Source: Oscillibacter sp. (GTDB taxonomy: Bacteria; Bacillota; Clostridia; Oscillospirales; Oscillospiraceae). Taken from it: a stretch of DNA of 64,000 bases. A program made the position numbers and the translations under genes. Position 1 is the stretch's first letter; each line of letters begins with the position of its first letter. The notes under the pieces were generated by a model. That model was not told the DNA's origin. It did no database searches and saw only the letters and a program-made list of their open reading frames with translations. This document shows positions 34,955-42,935 of this stretch, piece after piece. Location of the stretch: NCBI GenBank assembly GCA_022791875.1, contig JAAVZX010000024.1, positions 186,001 to 250,000 of the forward strand. The letters are read 5' to 3'.

Positions 34955-36303
34955 AAACACGCTGGATCGCTTTTTTGATGGCGCTGGCGCTGCTGCTTTC
35001 GGTGCCGGTTTCCGCCGCTGAGGCGGAGAATCCGGAAGCGCCGGAGGAAGCCGCGGCGGCGGAAACGCCTGCGGGCGTAAACCTCGTAACGGATGAACAC
35101 ATCCCCTATATTTACGGCAGCGGAGGCGCGTTCCCCAGCTTCCATCCCTGGCGGAACGTCACCCGCGCCGAGGCGGCGCAGATGCTGTTCCGGCTGCTTC
35201 CGGAGGCCCCGGAGCTGACGGCGGAGTATGCGGATGTGCCGGAGGCGGCGTGGTACGCTGAGGCCGTCCGGGCCATGGGAAGCCTGGGGGTCATGGGGGC
35301 GGGGGCGGAGACGTTCGCGCCTGGTGATGAGATTACGCGGGGCGAGTTCGTGCGCTGTATTGCCAGCTTCTTCCCGCTGGAGACGGACGGGACGGAGCAG
35401 TTTCCCGATGTGGACCCGGCGTCCCCGGATGCGCCCTACATTCTCTCCGCGAAAGCGGCGGGTTGGGCCAGGGGGAACAGCGACGGGCTGTTCCATCCCG
35501 ACGACCCCATCACCCGCGCCCAGGCGGCGGTCCTGCTGAACCGCGCCCTGGGGCGCAGCGGCGACGCTGCTTACATACTCACCGCCCACCCTGCGTTTTA
35601 CTTAGACGTCCCGCCGGACAGCTGGTTCTACGCGGACGTGATGGAGGCGTCCATCGCCCACAGCTTCGAGGACGCCGACGGCCAGGAGCGCTGGACCGCT
35701 CACACGGCCCGTGCCGAGGTACCCGCCGAGGGCTTCCAGCTCGTGGACGGCTGGCTCTATTACTACGATGCCGACCGGAACGATATCCTGCGCAACACCC
35801 AGGTCGGGGGCCTGCCCCTGAACGCCGCGGGGCGCTTTACCTCCGGCAGCGCCAAGCTGGACGGCCTGCTCCGCACTATCGTCCTCCGGGAAACCAAAGA
35901 GGGCATGACCCGGGAGGAACGCCTCCGTGCCCTGTACCTCTACGTCCGGGACACGAAGGAATTCAAGTACCGCAAGCGCCCCACCTACGCCATGGGCGCG
36001 TCGGACTTCATGCTGGACGACGCCCTGCTTCTCCTGGAGACGGGGCGCGGGAACTGCTACTGCTACGCCTCCGTCTTCTGGTATCTCTCCCGCTGGATCG
36101 GCTATGACTCCGTGATCTACAGCGGCCTGGTGGGCCAGAACGCCAGCCCCCACGCCTGGGTGGAGATTGCGTTCGACGGCGCGTACCGCATTTTCGACCC
36201 GGAGCTGGAGATGTCCTACCACCAGAAGGGCCGGACAGACGTGAACCTCTACAAATTCCTGGATGCCAAAAACAGTTGGCGCTACATACGGCCCGAGGGC
36301 TGA
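34951..36303 (+). CDS. S-layer-homology transglutaminase-like protein
   Basis: 450 residues. Signal peptide (about 3-22), three SLH repeats (about 45-215; RNVTRAEAAQMLFRLLPEAPE, DEITRGEFVRCIASFFP, DPITRAQAAVLLNRAL), then a transglutaminase domain (about 285-435) with RGNCYCYASVFWYLSRW, SPHAWVEIAFDG and FDPELEM, giving a Cys-His-Asp triad. It should sit on the cell wall and act on proteins or peptides outside. The GTG at 34951 overlaps the DHHW stop by 4 bases and follows AAAGAGGTG. Its coupling to the acyltransferase pair is notable. Confidence 0.9.
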   Translation: MKTRWIAFLMALALLLSVPVSAAEAENPEAPEEAAAAETPAGVNLVTDEHIPYIYGSGGAFPSFHPWRNVTRAEAAQMLFRLLPEAPELTAEYADVPEAAWYAEAVRAMGSLGVMGAGAETFAPGDEITRGEFVRCIASFFPLETDGTEQFPDVDPASPDAPYILSAKAAGWARGNSDGLFHPDDPITRAQAAVLLNRALGRSGDAAYILTAHPAFYLDVPPDSWFYADVMEASIAHSFEDADGQERWTAHTARAEVPAEGFQLVDGWLYYYDADRNDILRNTQVGGLPLNAAGRFTSGSAKLDGLLRTIVLRETKEGMTREERLRALYLYVRDTKEFKYRKRPTYAMGASDFMLDDALLLLETGRGNCYCYASVFWYLSRWIGYDSVIYSGLVGQNASPHAWVEIAFDGAYRIFDPELEMSYHQKGRTDVNLYKFLDAKNSWRYIRPEG

Positions 36304-36330
36304 ATAACTGACAAAAGGAGATAAAAAGTG

Positions 36331-36939
36331 ATGAAAAAGTTTTGTGTGGTTTTGACGGCCCTTGCATTGATGTGCGCTCTGTGCGCCTGCGGCGGACAGT
36401 CCGCCCCGGTGAACGAACCCAACGATCCCCCTGCCCAGACCAATTCCCAGCCCAAGACGGACGATCAGCAGGCTCCGGACAACAGCAAGGAAAATGATGC
36501 CCCCGATGCCCCCACCGAGCCCTCCGACAGCGAACCCGCCCCCGAAGAGGGCGAGGCCGCGCCTGGGGAAGAAGAGAGCCCCGCCGAATCTGGCGGCACA
36601 GATCAGCCTGAGGAGGCCGTAAGGACGGCCCCCGTCCAGACCCAGCCCGTGGAAGCACCTCCGGCGCTTGAACCCGCCCCCGAGGAAGCGCTCGCGGCTC
36701 CGGTTGAAGAACCCGCCGCCCCCGCTGAAAAACCCGCCGCCGATCCGAAGGCCACCGCTGCGAACCTGGTGGGCCGTCCCGTCAGCGAGCTTTACGCCGC
36801 CATCGGACAGCCGGTTTCCTCCGATTACGCCCCCAGCTGCCTCGTTGAGGGCGGCGAGGACGGGGAGCTGACTTATAACGGCTTTACCGTTTACACCGTG
36901 AAAGACGCCTCCGGGGAGACGGTTTACGACGTTTTCTGA
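36331..36939 (+). CDS. Acidic, proline-rich lipoprotein
   Basis: About 202 residues. Signal peptide ending in lipobox LCAC (Cys about 20), then a long disordered Pro/Glu/Ala region (about 25-145) and a small C-terminal domain (about 150-200; ANLVGRPVSELYAAIGQPVSSDYAPSC, GEDGELTYNGFTVYTVKD). The end resembles small beta-rich domains but I cannot name it. It is last in the MBOAT-DHHW-transglutaminase set, 28 bases after the previous stop. Confidence 0.8.
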   Translation: MKKFCVVLTALALMCALCACGGQSAPVNEPNDPPAQTNSQPKTDDQQAPDNSKENDAPDAPTEPSDSEPAPEEGEAAPGEEESPAESGGTDQPEEAVRTAPVQTQPVEAPPALEPAPEEALAAPVEEPAAPAEKPAADPKATAANLVGRPVSELYAAIGQPVSSDYAPSCLVEGGEDGELTYNGFTVYTVKDASGETVYDVF

Positions 36940-36962
36940 ACTGAATCAGGGCATAAAAAGAC

Positions 36963-37002
36963 CGCGCCCATCCCCCGAATTCTGCTCTGGGGGATGGGCG
37001 CG
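36963..37002. terminator. Convergent terminator hairpin
   Basis: Perfect 14-base arms CGCGCCCATCCCCC/GGGGGATGGGCGCG; it lies between the lipoprotein gene and the convergent nitroreductase. AAAAAG is on one side, CCTTGTT on the other. Confidence 0.75.
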
Positions 37003-37025
37003 GCCTTGTTCGTTTCCAGCGCTTC

Positions 37026-37598
37026 TCAGTCAATTACCAGGTCTTCGACCTTCCGCTTCGGAACATAGTGGACATCGGCTTCGTCCCTGTAATACTTGGT
37101 GCTGCCCTCCGCGTCCACGATGACGACCTTTTCGTCGGGCTTCCCCAGGGCGATCACCAGGGTGGGCACAATCCCCTCCGGGAGGTGCAGGAGTTCCGCC
37201 ATGGCGTCCTTCTTGAAGTTGGCGATCATGCACCCGCCGAGGCCCTTTTCCGCCGCACCCAGGAGCATGGTCTGGGAGGCGATCCCCACGTCGGCCTGGC
37301 AGTTGGCGGGCGCGGCGCAGATGGCCGTGTCCACGCAGACGACGATGAAGGCGGTGGGGTGCTTCCCGTCGTGGGGGATGGTGAGCTGGGGAAGCATCGC
37401 GGCCCATTTGGTGTTAGCGACGACGGTTTCCACCTCGTCGTGCTGGTAGACGAGGCGGTACTTGAGGGGCTGGTTGTTGGCCCCGGAGGGCGTGCAGCGC
37501 GCCAGCCCGACCAGATCCAGAAGTTCCTCCTTGGTGATGGTACGGCTCTCATCGAAGCCGCGGTAGCTGCGGTTAGCCAGAACGAGATCCTTGAACAT
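37026..37598 (-). CDS. Nitroreductase-family protein
   Basis: 190 residues. FMN-dependent nitroreductase fold: N-terminal ANRSYRGFDESRTITKEELLDLV with the Arg/Ser FMN contacts, GLARCTPSGANNQPLKYRLV, and GLGGCMIANFKKD near the C-terminal half. It likely reduces quinones or nitro compounds with NAD(P)H. ATG 37598 has GGAGTT upstream; a TTG at 37613 gives a 5-residue extension. It stands alone between a terminator and repeat B7. Confidence 0.92.
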   Translation of the reverse strand: MFKDLVLANRSYRGFDESRTITKEELLDLVGLARCTPSGANNQPLKYRLVYQHDEVETVVANTKWAAMLPQLTIPHDGKHPTAFIVVCVDTAICAAPANCQADVGIASQTMLLGAAEKGLGGCMIANFKKDAMAELLHLPEGIVPTLVIALGKPDEKVVIVDAEGSTKYYRDEADVHYVPKRKVEDLVID

Positions 37599-37664
37599 AT
37601 GAAACAACTCCAATCAAATAAAAAATGTACAAGAGGCGCAGAGGGCCTCAAAGGAGACAAAAGT

Positions 37665-37736
37665 TAGCGGGGTCCAGGGGAAACAGTTTCCCCTGGTGGG
37701 GAAGTGCAGAGGGGGCAAAGCCCCCTTTGCGGCCAG
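37665..37736 (-). repeat. Family B repeat copy B7, degenerate
   Basis: AGCGGGGT tail, hairpin CCAGGGGAAA/TTTCCCCTGG (37673-37696), a second GGGGGC/GCCCCC stem (37710-37725) and a decayed head. It lies between GntR and nitroreductase genes. Confidence 0.65.
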
Positions 37737-37756
37737 GAGTCTGAAGGCGGGAGCCC

Positions 37757-38437
37757 TCAGAGATTCACGCTGTGGTGTAGCGCCCGGAACGTGTTGGCGA
37801 TGGCGGCGTTGATGTGGTAGTAGTCCTTGAGGTGGTCGCAGATGGCGTTGGAGGTGCGGACGTAGTCGCGGGCTAAGAGGCCGTCGAGGATTTCGCGGTG
37901 GTGGCGGACGTCCTGGAGGCTTTTTTCCACGTTGGAGTAGTGGGAGATTTGGATCAGGCGGATGATCTGGTAGAGGCGCTTTTGGTTGTCTATCAGGATG
38001 CGGTTGCGGCTGACCTCTACGATTCTGGTGTGAAAGCTGTGGTCGGAGGTGATGAAGCCCTGGATGTCTCCGCGCTTCGCGCACTCCTCGCAGACCTCCA
38101 CCAGGGGGCGCATATCTAAAAAATCCTGGTTCGTGCCGAACTGGATGGCCAGGCGGGCGGCGAGGATGTCCTGGGAGAGGCGGACGGTGCCCACCTCCTC
38201 CATGGCCTGCTGGTCGTAGACCCGGACGCTGGCGCAGTGCCGGGGTGCCACCTCCACCAGACCCTCCGCAGAGAGAAGGCGCAGGGCTTCCCGCACGGGC
38301 GTCCGGCTTCCGCCGACGAACTCCGCCATCTTCTCCTCCGGAATCCGGTCCCCCTGGGCCAGCTCCTTCGAGAAAATCATCTCCTTGATCTTCTCGTAGA
38401 CCTCCCGGCTCAGGACTTTGCGTGTGTTATTGTTCAT
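37757..38437 (-). CDS. GntR-family regulator with FCD domain
   Basis: About 226 residues. N-terminal winged helix (about 10-75; VYEKIKEMIFSKELAQGDRIPEEKMAEFVGGSRTPVREALRLLSAEG), then a helical FCD ligand-binding domain (about 85-215) with the metal-site His residues HSFHTRIVE and VRHHREILDGL. FCD members sense small organic acids. It is divergent from por, and a palindrome at the por start suggests direct control of that operon. Start ATG 38437 after TGAGGG. Confidence 0.92.
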   Translation of the reverse strand: MNNNTRKVLSREVYEKIKEMIFSKELAQGDRIPEEKMAEFVGGSRTPVREALRLLSAEGLVEVAPRHCASVRVYDQQAMEEVGTVRLSQDILAARLAIQFGTNQDFLDMRPLVEVCEECAKRGDIQGFITSDHSFHTRIVEVSRNRILIDNQKRLYQIIRLIQISHYSNVEKSLQDVRHHREILDGLLARDYVRTSNAICDHLKDYYHINAAIANTFRALHHSVNL

Positions 38438-38590
38438 ATCAACCCTCATTTTTCACGTATATAGTACCATCATACATATTTTTTGCGGAAAATCAAGAGC
38501 AAGGGCGTCGGGCGTGGGGGAAACCATGTGAAAAAAGGGAAGCCCGTTTCGTGTAAAACTCACAAAAATTTGGAAAGCGAAAGAAAAGTC

Positions 38591-38619
38591 TTGAAAATTT
38601 TTGCCATTTCCGCTACAAT
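38591..38619 (+). promoter_or_regulatory. Sigma-A promoter of the por operon
   Basis: TTGAAA (38591-38596), 17 bases, TACAAT (38614-38619), 49 bases upstream of the first por start. Confidence 0.82.
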
Positions 38620-38622
38620 AGA

Positions 38623-38650
38623 TGTATACGATTTTCTGCTACTGTATACA
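38623..38650. promoter_or_regulatory. Probable GntR operator over the por start site
   Basis: Perfect inverted repeat TGTATAC (38623-38629) and GTATACA (38644-38650), centred just after the predicted transcription start. A looser GTATA/CATAC-type motif lies near 38457-38475 by the regulator's own start. Repression by the adjacent GntR protein is inferred. Confidence 0.65.
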
Positions 38651-38667
38651 CTTTTGGAGGCGAGAAA

Positions 38668-39216
38668 ATGATTCAGATCAAATGGTACGCCCGGGGCGGG
38701 CAGGGGGGCTTCACGGCCTGCCGGCTCATGGCCCTGGCGGCGGTGAAGCACTCGGGGAGCTATGTGCAGGCCTTCCCGTCCTTCGGGCCGGAGCGGCGGG
38801 GGGCCCCCGTCTTCGGCTTTACCCGCATTGACGAGCGCCCCATCCGGGACCACAGCCAGATCTATGACTACGACTATGCCGTGGTCATCGACCAGACCCT
38901 GCTGGAGTCCCAGGACGTGATGAGCGGCCTGAAGGAGGGGGGCACCGTCTTCGTGAACAGCACCCGGACCCCGGAGGAACTGGGCCTCACCGGCGGGAAG
39001 GTGGTCACCTTCGACGCGGACACGATCTCCCTGGAGATCCTGAAAGCCAAGATCTCCAACACGGCCATGATGGCTGTGGCGGCGCTGTACAGCGGCGTGG
39101 CCGACAGGAAGGGCATGGAGGACGCCTGCCGGGAGCTGCTTCCGGAGCGGATCGTGAAGAAGAATCTGGAGATTATCGAGCGGGTCTGCGGAGAAATCGG
39201 GGAGGTGCGGGCATGA
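38668..39216 (+). CDS. 2-oxoacid:ferredoxin oxidoreductase, gamma subunit
   Basis: 182 residues, gamma-type domain: WYARGGQGGFTACRLMALAA near the start, FGPERRGAPVFGFTRI, and SGLKEGGTVFVNSTRTPEELGL. It binds CoA-related parts of the complex that converts a 2-oxoacid plus CoA and ferredoxin to acyl-CoA, CO2 and reduced ferredoxin. GGAGG precedes the ATG. First of four overlapping genes; it overlaps the delta gene by 4 bases. Confidence 0.92.
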   Translation: MIQIKWYARGGQGGFTACRLMALAAVKHSGSYVQAFPSFGPERRGAPVFGFTRIDERPIRDHSQIYDYDYAVVIDQTLLESQDVMSGLKEGGTVFVNSTRTPEELGLTGGKVVTFDADTISLEILKAKISNTAMMAVAALYSGVADRKGMEDACRELLPERIVKKNLEIIERVCGEIGEVRA

Positions 39217-39515
39217 AGGGAAAGCCGGAGATTGATCACAGCTTCCGCCGTCCGGTGGGCGCGGCGGAAATGCCCCTGGGGCCCTGCGCGGACGCGGGCA
39301 TCCTGGTGGAGGGCAACGCGGGCTGGCGGACCATGCGGCCCGTGGTGGACCGCGAGAAATGCGTGAAGTGCATGATCTGCTGGACGCTGTGCCCCGACGG
39401 GGTCATCGACCGGGAGGTCAACATCGACATGGACTTCTGCAAGGGCTGCGGCCTCTGCGCCCACGAGTGCCCCAGGAAGGCCATTACCATGGTGAAGGAG
39501 GGTGAGGAGGCATGA
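39213..39515 (+). CDS. 2-oxoacid:ferredoxin oxidoreductase, delta subunit
   Basis: 100 residues. Ferredoxin-like subunit with two 4Fe-4S motifs, CVKCMICWTLCP and CKGCGLCAHECP, carrying electrons from the catalytic core to ferredoxin. It overlaps both neighbours by 4 bases, so translation of the complex is coupled. Confidence 0.94.
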   Translation: MKGKPEIDHSFRRPVGAAEMPLGPCADAGILVEGNAGWRTMRPVVDREKCVKCMICWTLCPDGVIDREVNIDMDFCKGCGLCAHECPRKAITMVKEGEEA

Positions 39516-40693
39516 GCGAACAGGTGAAGATGTTCCTGAACGGCGACGAGGCGGTGGCCTGGGCCGTGCGGCTGTGCCGCCCGGACGTGGTGTCGGCGTA
39601 CCCCATCACCCCCCAGACCATCGTGGTTGAGAAAATTTCCGAGTTCGTGGCGGACGGGCTGATGAAGTGCCAGTATATGCACGTGGAGAGCGAGCACAGC
39701 GCCATGGCCAGCGCTATGGGCGCGTCCCTGGCGGGGGCCCGGACCTTTACTGCCACGTCCTCCCAGGGCCTGGCGTACATGTGCGAAATGCTCCACTACG
39801 TCAGCGGAAGCCGCTTCCCCATCGTTATGATGAACGCCAACCGGACGCTTGCCGCGCCCTGGAACATCTTCGGGGACCAGCGGGACTCCATCTCCCAGCG
39901 GGACTCCGGGTGGATTCAGGTCTACGTGGAGAACGGGCAGGAAGCCCTGGACATGATCATCCAGGCATACCGGATCGCGGAGCACGAGAAGGTGTATCTG
40001 CCGGTTATGGTGAACCTGGACGGCTTCGTCAACACCCATACATATGAAATGGTGGAGGTCCCCGCCCAGGAGGACGTGGACGCGTTTCTGCCGCCCTTCA
40101 AGTCCCTGAACGCGGTGGATTTCGAGCACCCGAAGAGCTACTGCATCAGCGCGGGCACGGACTGGAACATGGAGTTCCGTCAGCAGCAGCAGCAGGCCAC
40201 CCTGGATGCGGAGGCCGTGATCCAGGCGGTGGATAAGGAGTACGGCGCGGCCTTCGGCCGGAGCTACGGCGGGATGCTGGAGGAGTACCGGATGGAGGAC
40301 GCGGAGGTCTGCCTGGTTGCTCTGGGCAGCGTGAACGGGACCATCAAGGAGGTCGTGGACAGCCTGCGGGGCGAGGGGAAGAAGGTGGGCCTCGTGAAGC
40401 TGCGCTTCATCCGCCCCTTCCCCAGGGACTACTTCAAGGCCCTGGCGGGCCGTGTGAAGGCCGTGGGCATCGTGAGCCGGGACCTGTCCTTCGGCTACGA
40501 GGGCGCCATCGGCAGCGAGGTCAAGGCCGCGATGCAGGGCGCGGGGACGGCGGTCCCGGCGGTGAACTTCGTGGCGGGCCTGGCGGGCCGCGATATCCCC
40601 AGGGGGACCATTGCGGAAATGTACCAGAAGCTGGAGCGCGCCGCGGACGGCGGGGCGTACCAGGACATGGAAATGGTGGATATGAGGTGGTGA
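39512..40693 (+). CDS. 2-oxoacid:ferredoxin oxidoreductase, alpha subunit
   Basis: 393 residues. N-terminal pyrimidine-binding domain with AYPITPQTIVVEKISEF and HVESEHSAMASAMGASLAGARTFTATSSQGLAYM, and a C-terminal transketolase-like domain (about 270-390; VCLVALGSVNGTIKEVVDSL, LRFIRPFP). The subunit layout (four genes, gamma-delta-alpha-beta) suits pyruvate, 2-oxoisovalerate or aryl-pyruvate oxidoreductases; the substrate cannot be set from sequence alone. The context of acyl-CoA genes favours a role in amino-acid or 2-oxoacid fermentation. Confidence 0.93.
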   Translation: MSEQVKMFLNGDEAVAWAVRLCRPDVVSAYPITPQTIVVEKISEFVADGLMKCQYMHVESEHSAMASAMGASLAGARTFTATSSQGLAYMCEMLHYVSGSRFPIVMMNANRTLAAPWNIFGDQRDSISQRDSGWIQVYVENGQEALDMIIQAYRIAEHEKVYLPVMVNLDGFVNTHTYEMVEVPAQEDVDAFLPPFKSLNAVDFEHPKSYCISAGTDWNMEFRQQQQQATLDAEAVIQAVDKEYGAAFGRSYGGMLEEYRMEDAEVCLVALGSVNGTIKEVVDSLRGEGKKVGLVKLRFIRPFPRDYFKALAGRVKAVGIVSRDLSFGYEGAIGSEVKAAMQGAGTAVPAVNFVAGLAGRDIPRGTIAEMYQKLERAADGGAYQDMEMVDMRW

Positions 40694-40698
40694 AGACG

Positions 40699-41583
40699 AT
40701 GTTGGCAAAGGATTTGACGGATAAGGAATACCTGTACGGCCATAAGGCGTGCCCTGGGTGCTCCCTGGGCATTGTGGGGCGGCTGACAATGAAGGTTCTG
40801 GGGGAGAAGACGGTGGTCTGCCTGCCGGCGAGCTGCATGTCCACCGTGACCACCCAGTATCCCCAGATGAACTACACCACGCCCTCCCTGACCAGCTCCT
40901 TCCCCGCCTCGGCGGCGGTGATCGCGGGCATGGCGGCGGCTTACAAGGCCATGGGCGTGGAGGACGTGAACGTGGTGTCCTTCGCGGGTGACGGCGGCAC
41001 GGCGGACATCGGCCTGCAGGCCCTGTCCGGCGCGGTGGAGCAGGGGCAGAAGTTTATCTACATCTGCTACGACAACGAGGCGTACATGAACACGGGCATT
41101 CAGGGCAGCGGCCTGACCCCCATGGGCGCGACGACCACCACGACCCCCGCGGGGGCGTGCTCCTTCGGCGAGACGCATGTGAAAAAGAACATGTTCGAGA
41201 TCATGATGGCCCACCGCATCCCGTATTGCGCCACGGCCTCCACCAGCTACCCCAACGATCTCGTCACGAAGGTGGAGAAGGCCAAGAACACCAACGGCCC
41301 GTCCTTCATCCACATCATGGCTCCCTGCCCCACGGGCTGGGGCTTCGCATCGGAGCTGACGGTGGAGATTGGCCGCATGGCGGTGGAGTGTGGCATGTGG
41401 TCCCTGATGGAGTACCAGGACGGCAAGGTGACGGTGAACAAATTCGCAGACAAGCCCAAGGACGTGACGCCGTACCTGAAAGCCCAGCGCCGCTTCTCCC
41501 ACCTGAACGAGGAGCAGATCGCCCTGATTACCGCCCAGCGGGACAAGGAGCTCGCGATCATCCGCGGCTGGGCAAAGCAGTAG
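40699..41583 (+). CDS. 2-oxoacid:ferredoxin oxidoreductase, beta subunit
   Basis: 294 residues. Thiamine-diphosphate subunit: HKACPGCSLGI near the N-terminus, FAGDGGTADIGLQALSGAVEQGQ and YDNEAYMNTG (the GDG...N thiamine pyrophosphate motif), then a C-terminal PCPTGW. CPGC supplies iron-sulfur ligands. The ATG at 40699 lies 9 bases from GAGGTG; GTG codons at 40687 and 40690 overlap the alpha stop. The acyl-CoA dehydrogenase follows 49 bases later. Confidence 0.93.
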   Translation: MLAKDLTDKEYLYGHKACPGCSLGIVGRLTMKVLGEKTVVCLPASCMSTVTTQYPQMNYTTPSLTSSFPASAAVIAGMAAAYKAMGVEDVNVVSFAGDGGTADIGLQALSGAVEQGQKFIYICYDNEAYMNTGIQGSGLTPMGATTTTTPAGACSFGETHVKKNMFEIMMAHRIPYCATASTSYPNDLVTKVEKAKNTNGPSFIHIMAPCPTGWGFASELTVEIGRMAVECGMWSLMEYQDGKVTVNKFADKPKDVTPYLKAQRRFSHLNEEQIALITAQRDKELAIIRGWAKQ

Positions 41584-41632
41584 GCCCTCAGCGCTATCGG
41601 ATTTGCATCATTTTATATAGGAGGATTGCAGT

Positions 41633-42802
41633 ATGGATTTTAAGCTCAACGAAGTGCAGCTGGCTGTGCGGGACGCGGCGCGTACCTTTGCGACCAAGTA
41701 CGTTCAGCCCCGGATCGACGAGATCGAAAAGGCCGAGGAATTCCCCCAGGACCTGTTTGACGTGATGGCGGAAATGGGCCTGCTGGGCGTGCCCTACCCC
41801 GAGGAGCACGGCGGCATCGGCGCGGGCTACGTGGCTACCGCCGTGGCCCTGGAGGAGATCGGAAAGGTGTCCGCCAGCGCGGCGACCCTGCTGACCGTCT
41901 GCTACCTGCCTCTTGACGCGTTCCACCTGTTCGCCAACGAGGCCCAGACGGAAAAGTACCTGGTCCCCGGCATCGCGGGCGAGTACCGCGGCTCCTTCGC
42001 GTTCACCGAACCCGGCACCGGCTCCGACCCCAAGCAGCTCACCACCATTGCCAAGAAAGTGGGCGACAAGTATTATCTCAGCGGCACGAAGCGCTTTATC
42101 TCCAACGCGGCCTATCCCGGCCCCATGGTGGTCTTTGCCAAGGAGGCCGAGACGGAGATCTGCACCGCGTTCATCATCGACAAATTCTGCAAGGGCTACT
42201 CCCTCTCCAACCCCTGGGACAAGGTGAGCCTCCACGGAAGCCACGTCTACGACGTGTTCCTGGACGAGGTGGAAGTAGGCGAAGAGGACGTTCTGGGCAC
42301 CCACGGCCAGGGCTTCGACATCCTCATCGGCACCACCGCCTACGGCAAGCTGGCCTTCTCCGCCGTCTTCACGGGCACCATGGGCGGCTCCTACGACATG
42401 GCGGTGAAGTACGCCAAGGAGAAGATGCACCGCGACAAGCCGATTGCGAAGTTCCCCACGGTCCAGTCCCGGATCGCCCAGATTGCGGCCAACGTCATGG
42501 CGGCGAAGCTCTGCCTCTACAAGGCGGCGGCGGACGCCGACGAGTACGCCGGAGACATCCGCAAGATCCAGTGCAGCACCGCCCTGATCAAGGGCTATAT
42601 CTCCGACCTGGCGGTGGAGACGAACGTGCTGGCCCTGAACGTCCACGGCGCTTACGGCGTTACCGCCGAGTACCAGGTGGAGCGCATGGTCCGCGACTCC
42701 CTGGTTGCCCCGAACATTGAGGGTTCCGCCGACATCCAGCGCCTGATCGCAGGCGGCTACATCCTCCGCAGCAAGGACAGCTACTTCGACACCAACTTCT
42801 AA
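41633..42802 (+). CDS. Acyl-CoA dehydrogenase
   Basis: 389 residues, three-domain ACAD fold. AFTEPGTGSDPKQLTTIAKK (FAD/substrate binding), a middle beta domain and a C-terminal helical domain with NVHGAYGVTAEYQVERMVRDS. The catalytic Glu is in PNIEGSADIQRL, where most relatives have YEGT. It oxidises or reduces the 2,3-bond of an acyl-CoA using Etf as electron partner, encoded downstream. GGAGGATTGCAGT precedes the start. Butyryl-CoA dehydrogenase is possible; chain preference is not visible. Confidence 0.92.
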   Translation: MDFKLNEVQLAVRDAARTFATKYVQPRIDEIEKAEEFPQDLFDVMAEMGLLGVPYPEEHGGIGAGYVATAVALEEIGKVSASAATLLTVCYLPLDAFHLFANEAQTEKYLVPGIAGEYRGSFAFTEPGTGSDPKQLTTIAKKVGDKYYLSGTKRFISNAAYPGPMVVFAKEAETEICTAFIIDKFCKGYSLSNPWDKVSLHGSHVYDVFLDEVEVGEEDVLGTHGQGFDILIGTTAYGKLAFSAVFTGTMGGSYDMAVKYAKEKMHRDKPIAKFPTVQSRIAQIAANVMAAKLCLYKAAADADEYAGDIRKIQCSTALIKGYISDLAVETNVLALNVHGAYGVTAEYQVERMVRDSLVAPNIEGSADIQRLIAGGYILRSKDSYFDTNF

Positions 42803-42830
42803 ATTAGGAGAACAGGCCCAATAAAACACC

Positions 42831-42906
42831 CTGATCTGCCAGAGTCCAGAGGGGCGCGTGCCCCTCTGGTGGGGTCCAGGGGCAAAGCCCCTGGCCGCTG
42901 GAGGCA
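42831..42906 (-). repeat. Family B repeat copy B8
   Basis: GATCTGCCAGAGT tail, hairpin CCAGAGGGGC/GCCCCTCTGG (42845-42868), hairpin CCAGGGG/CCCCTGG (42876-42894), then GCCGCTGGAGGC. It lies inside the acyl-CoA dehydrogenase-crotonase gap. Confidence 0.8.
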
Positions 42907-42935
42907 TGGCAGGGACTATGAAAGGACGGTTCACT

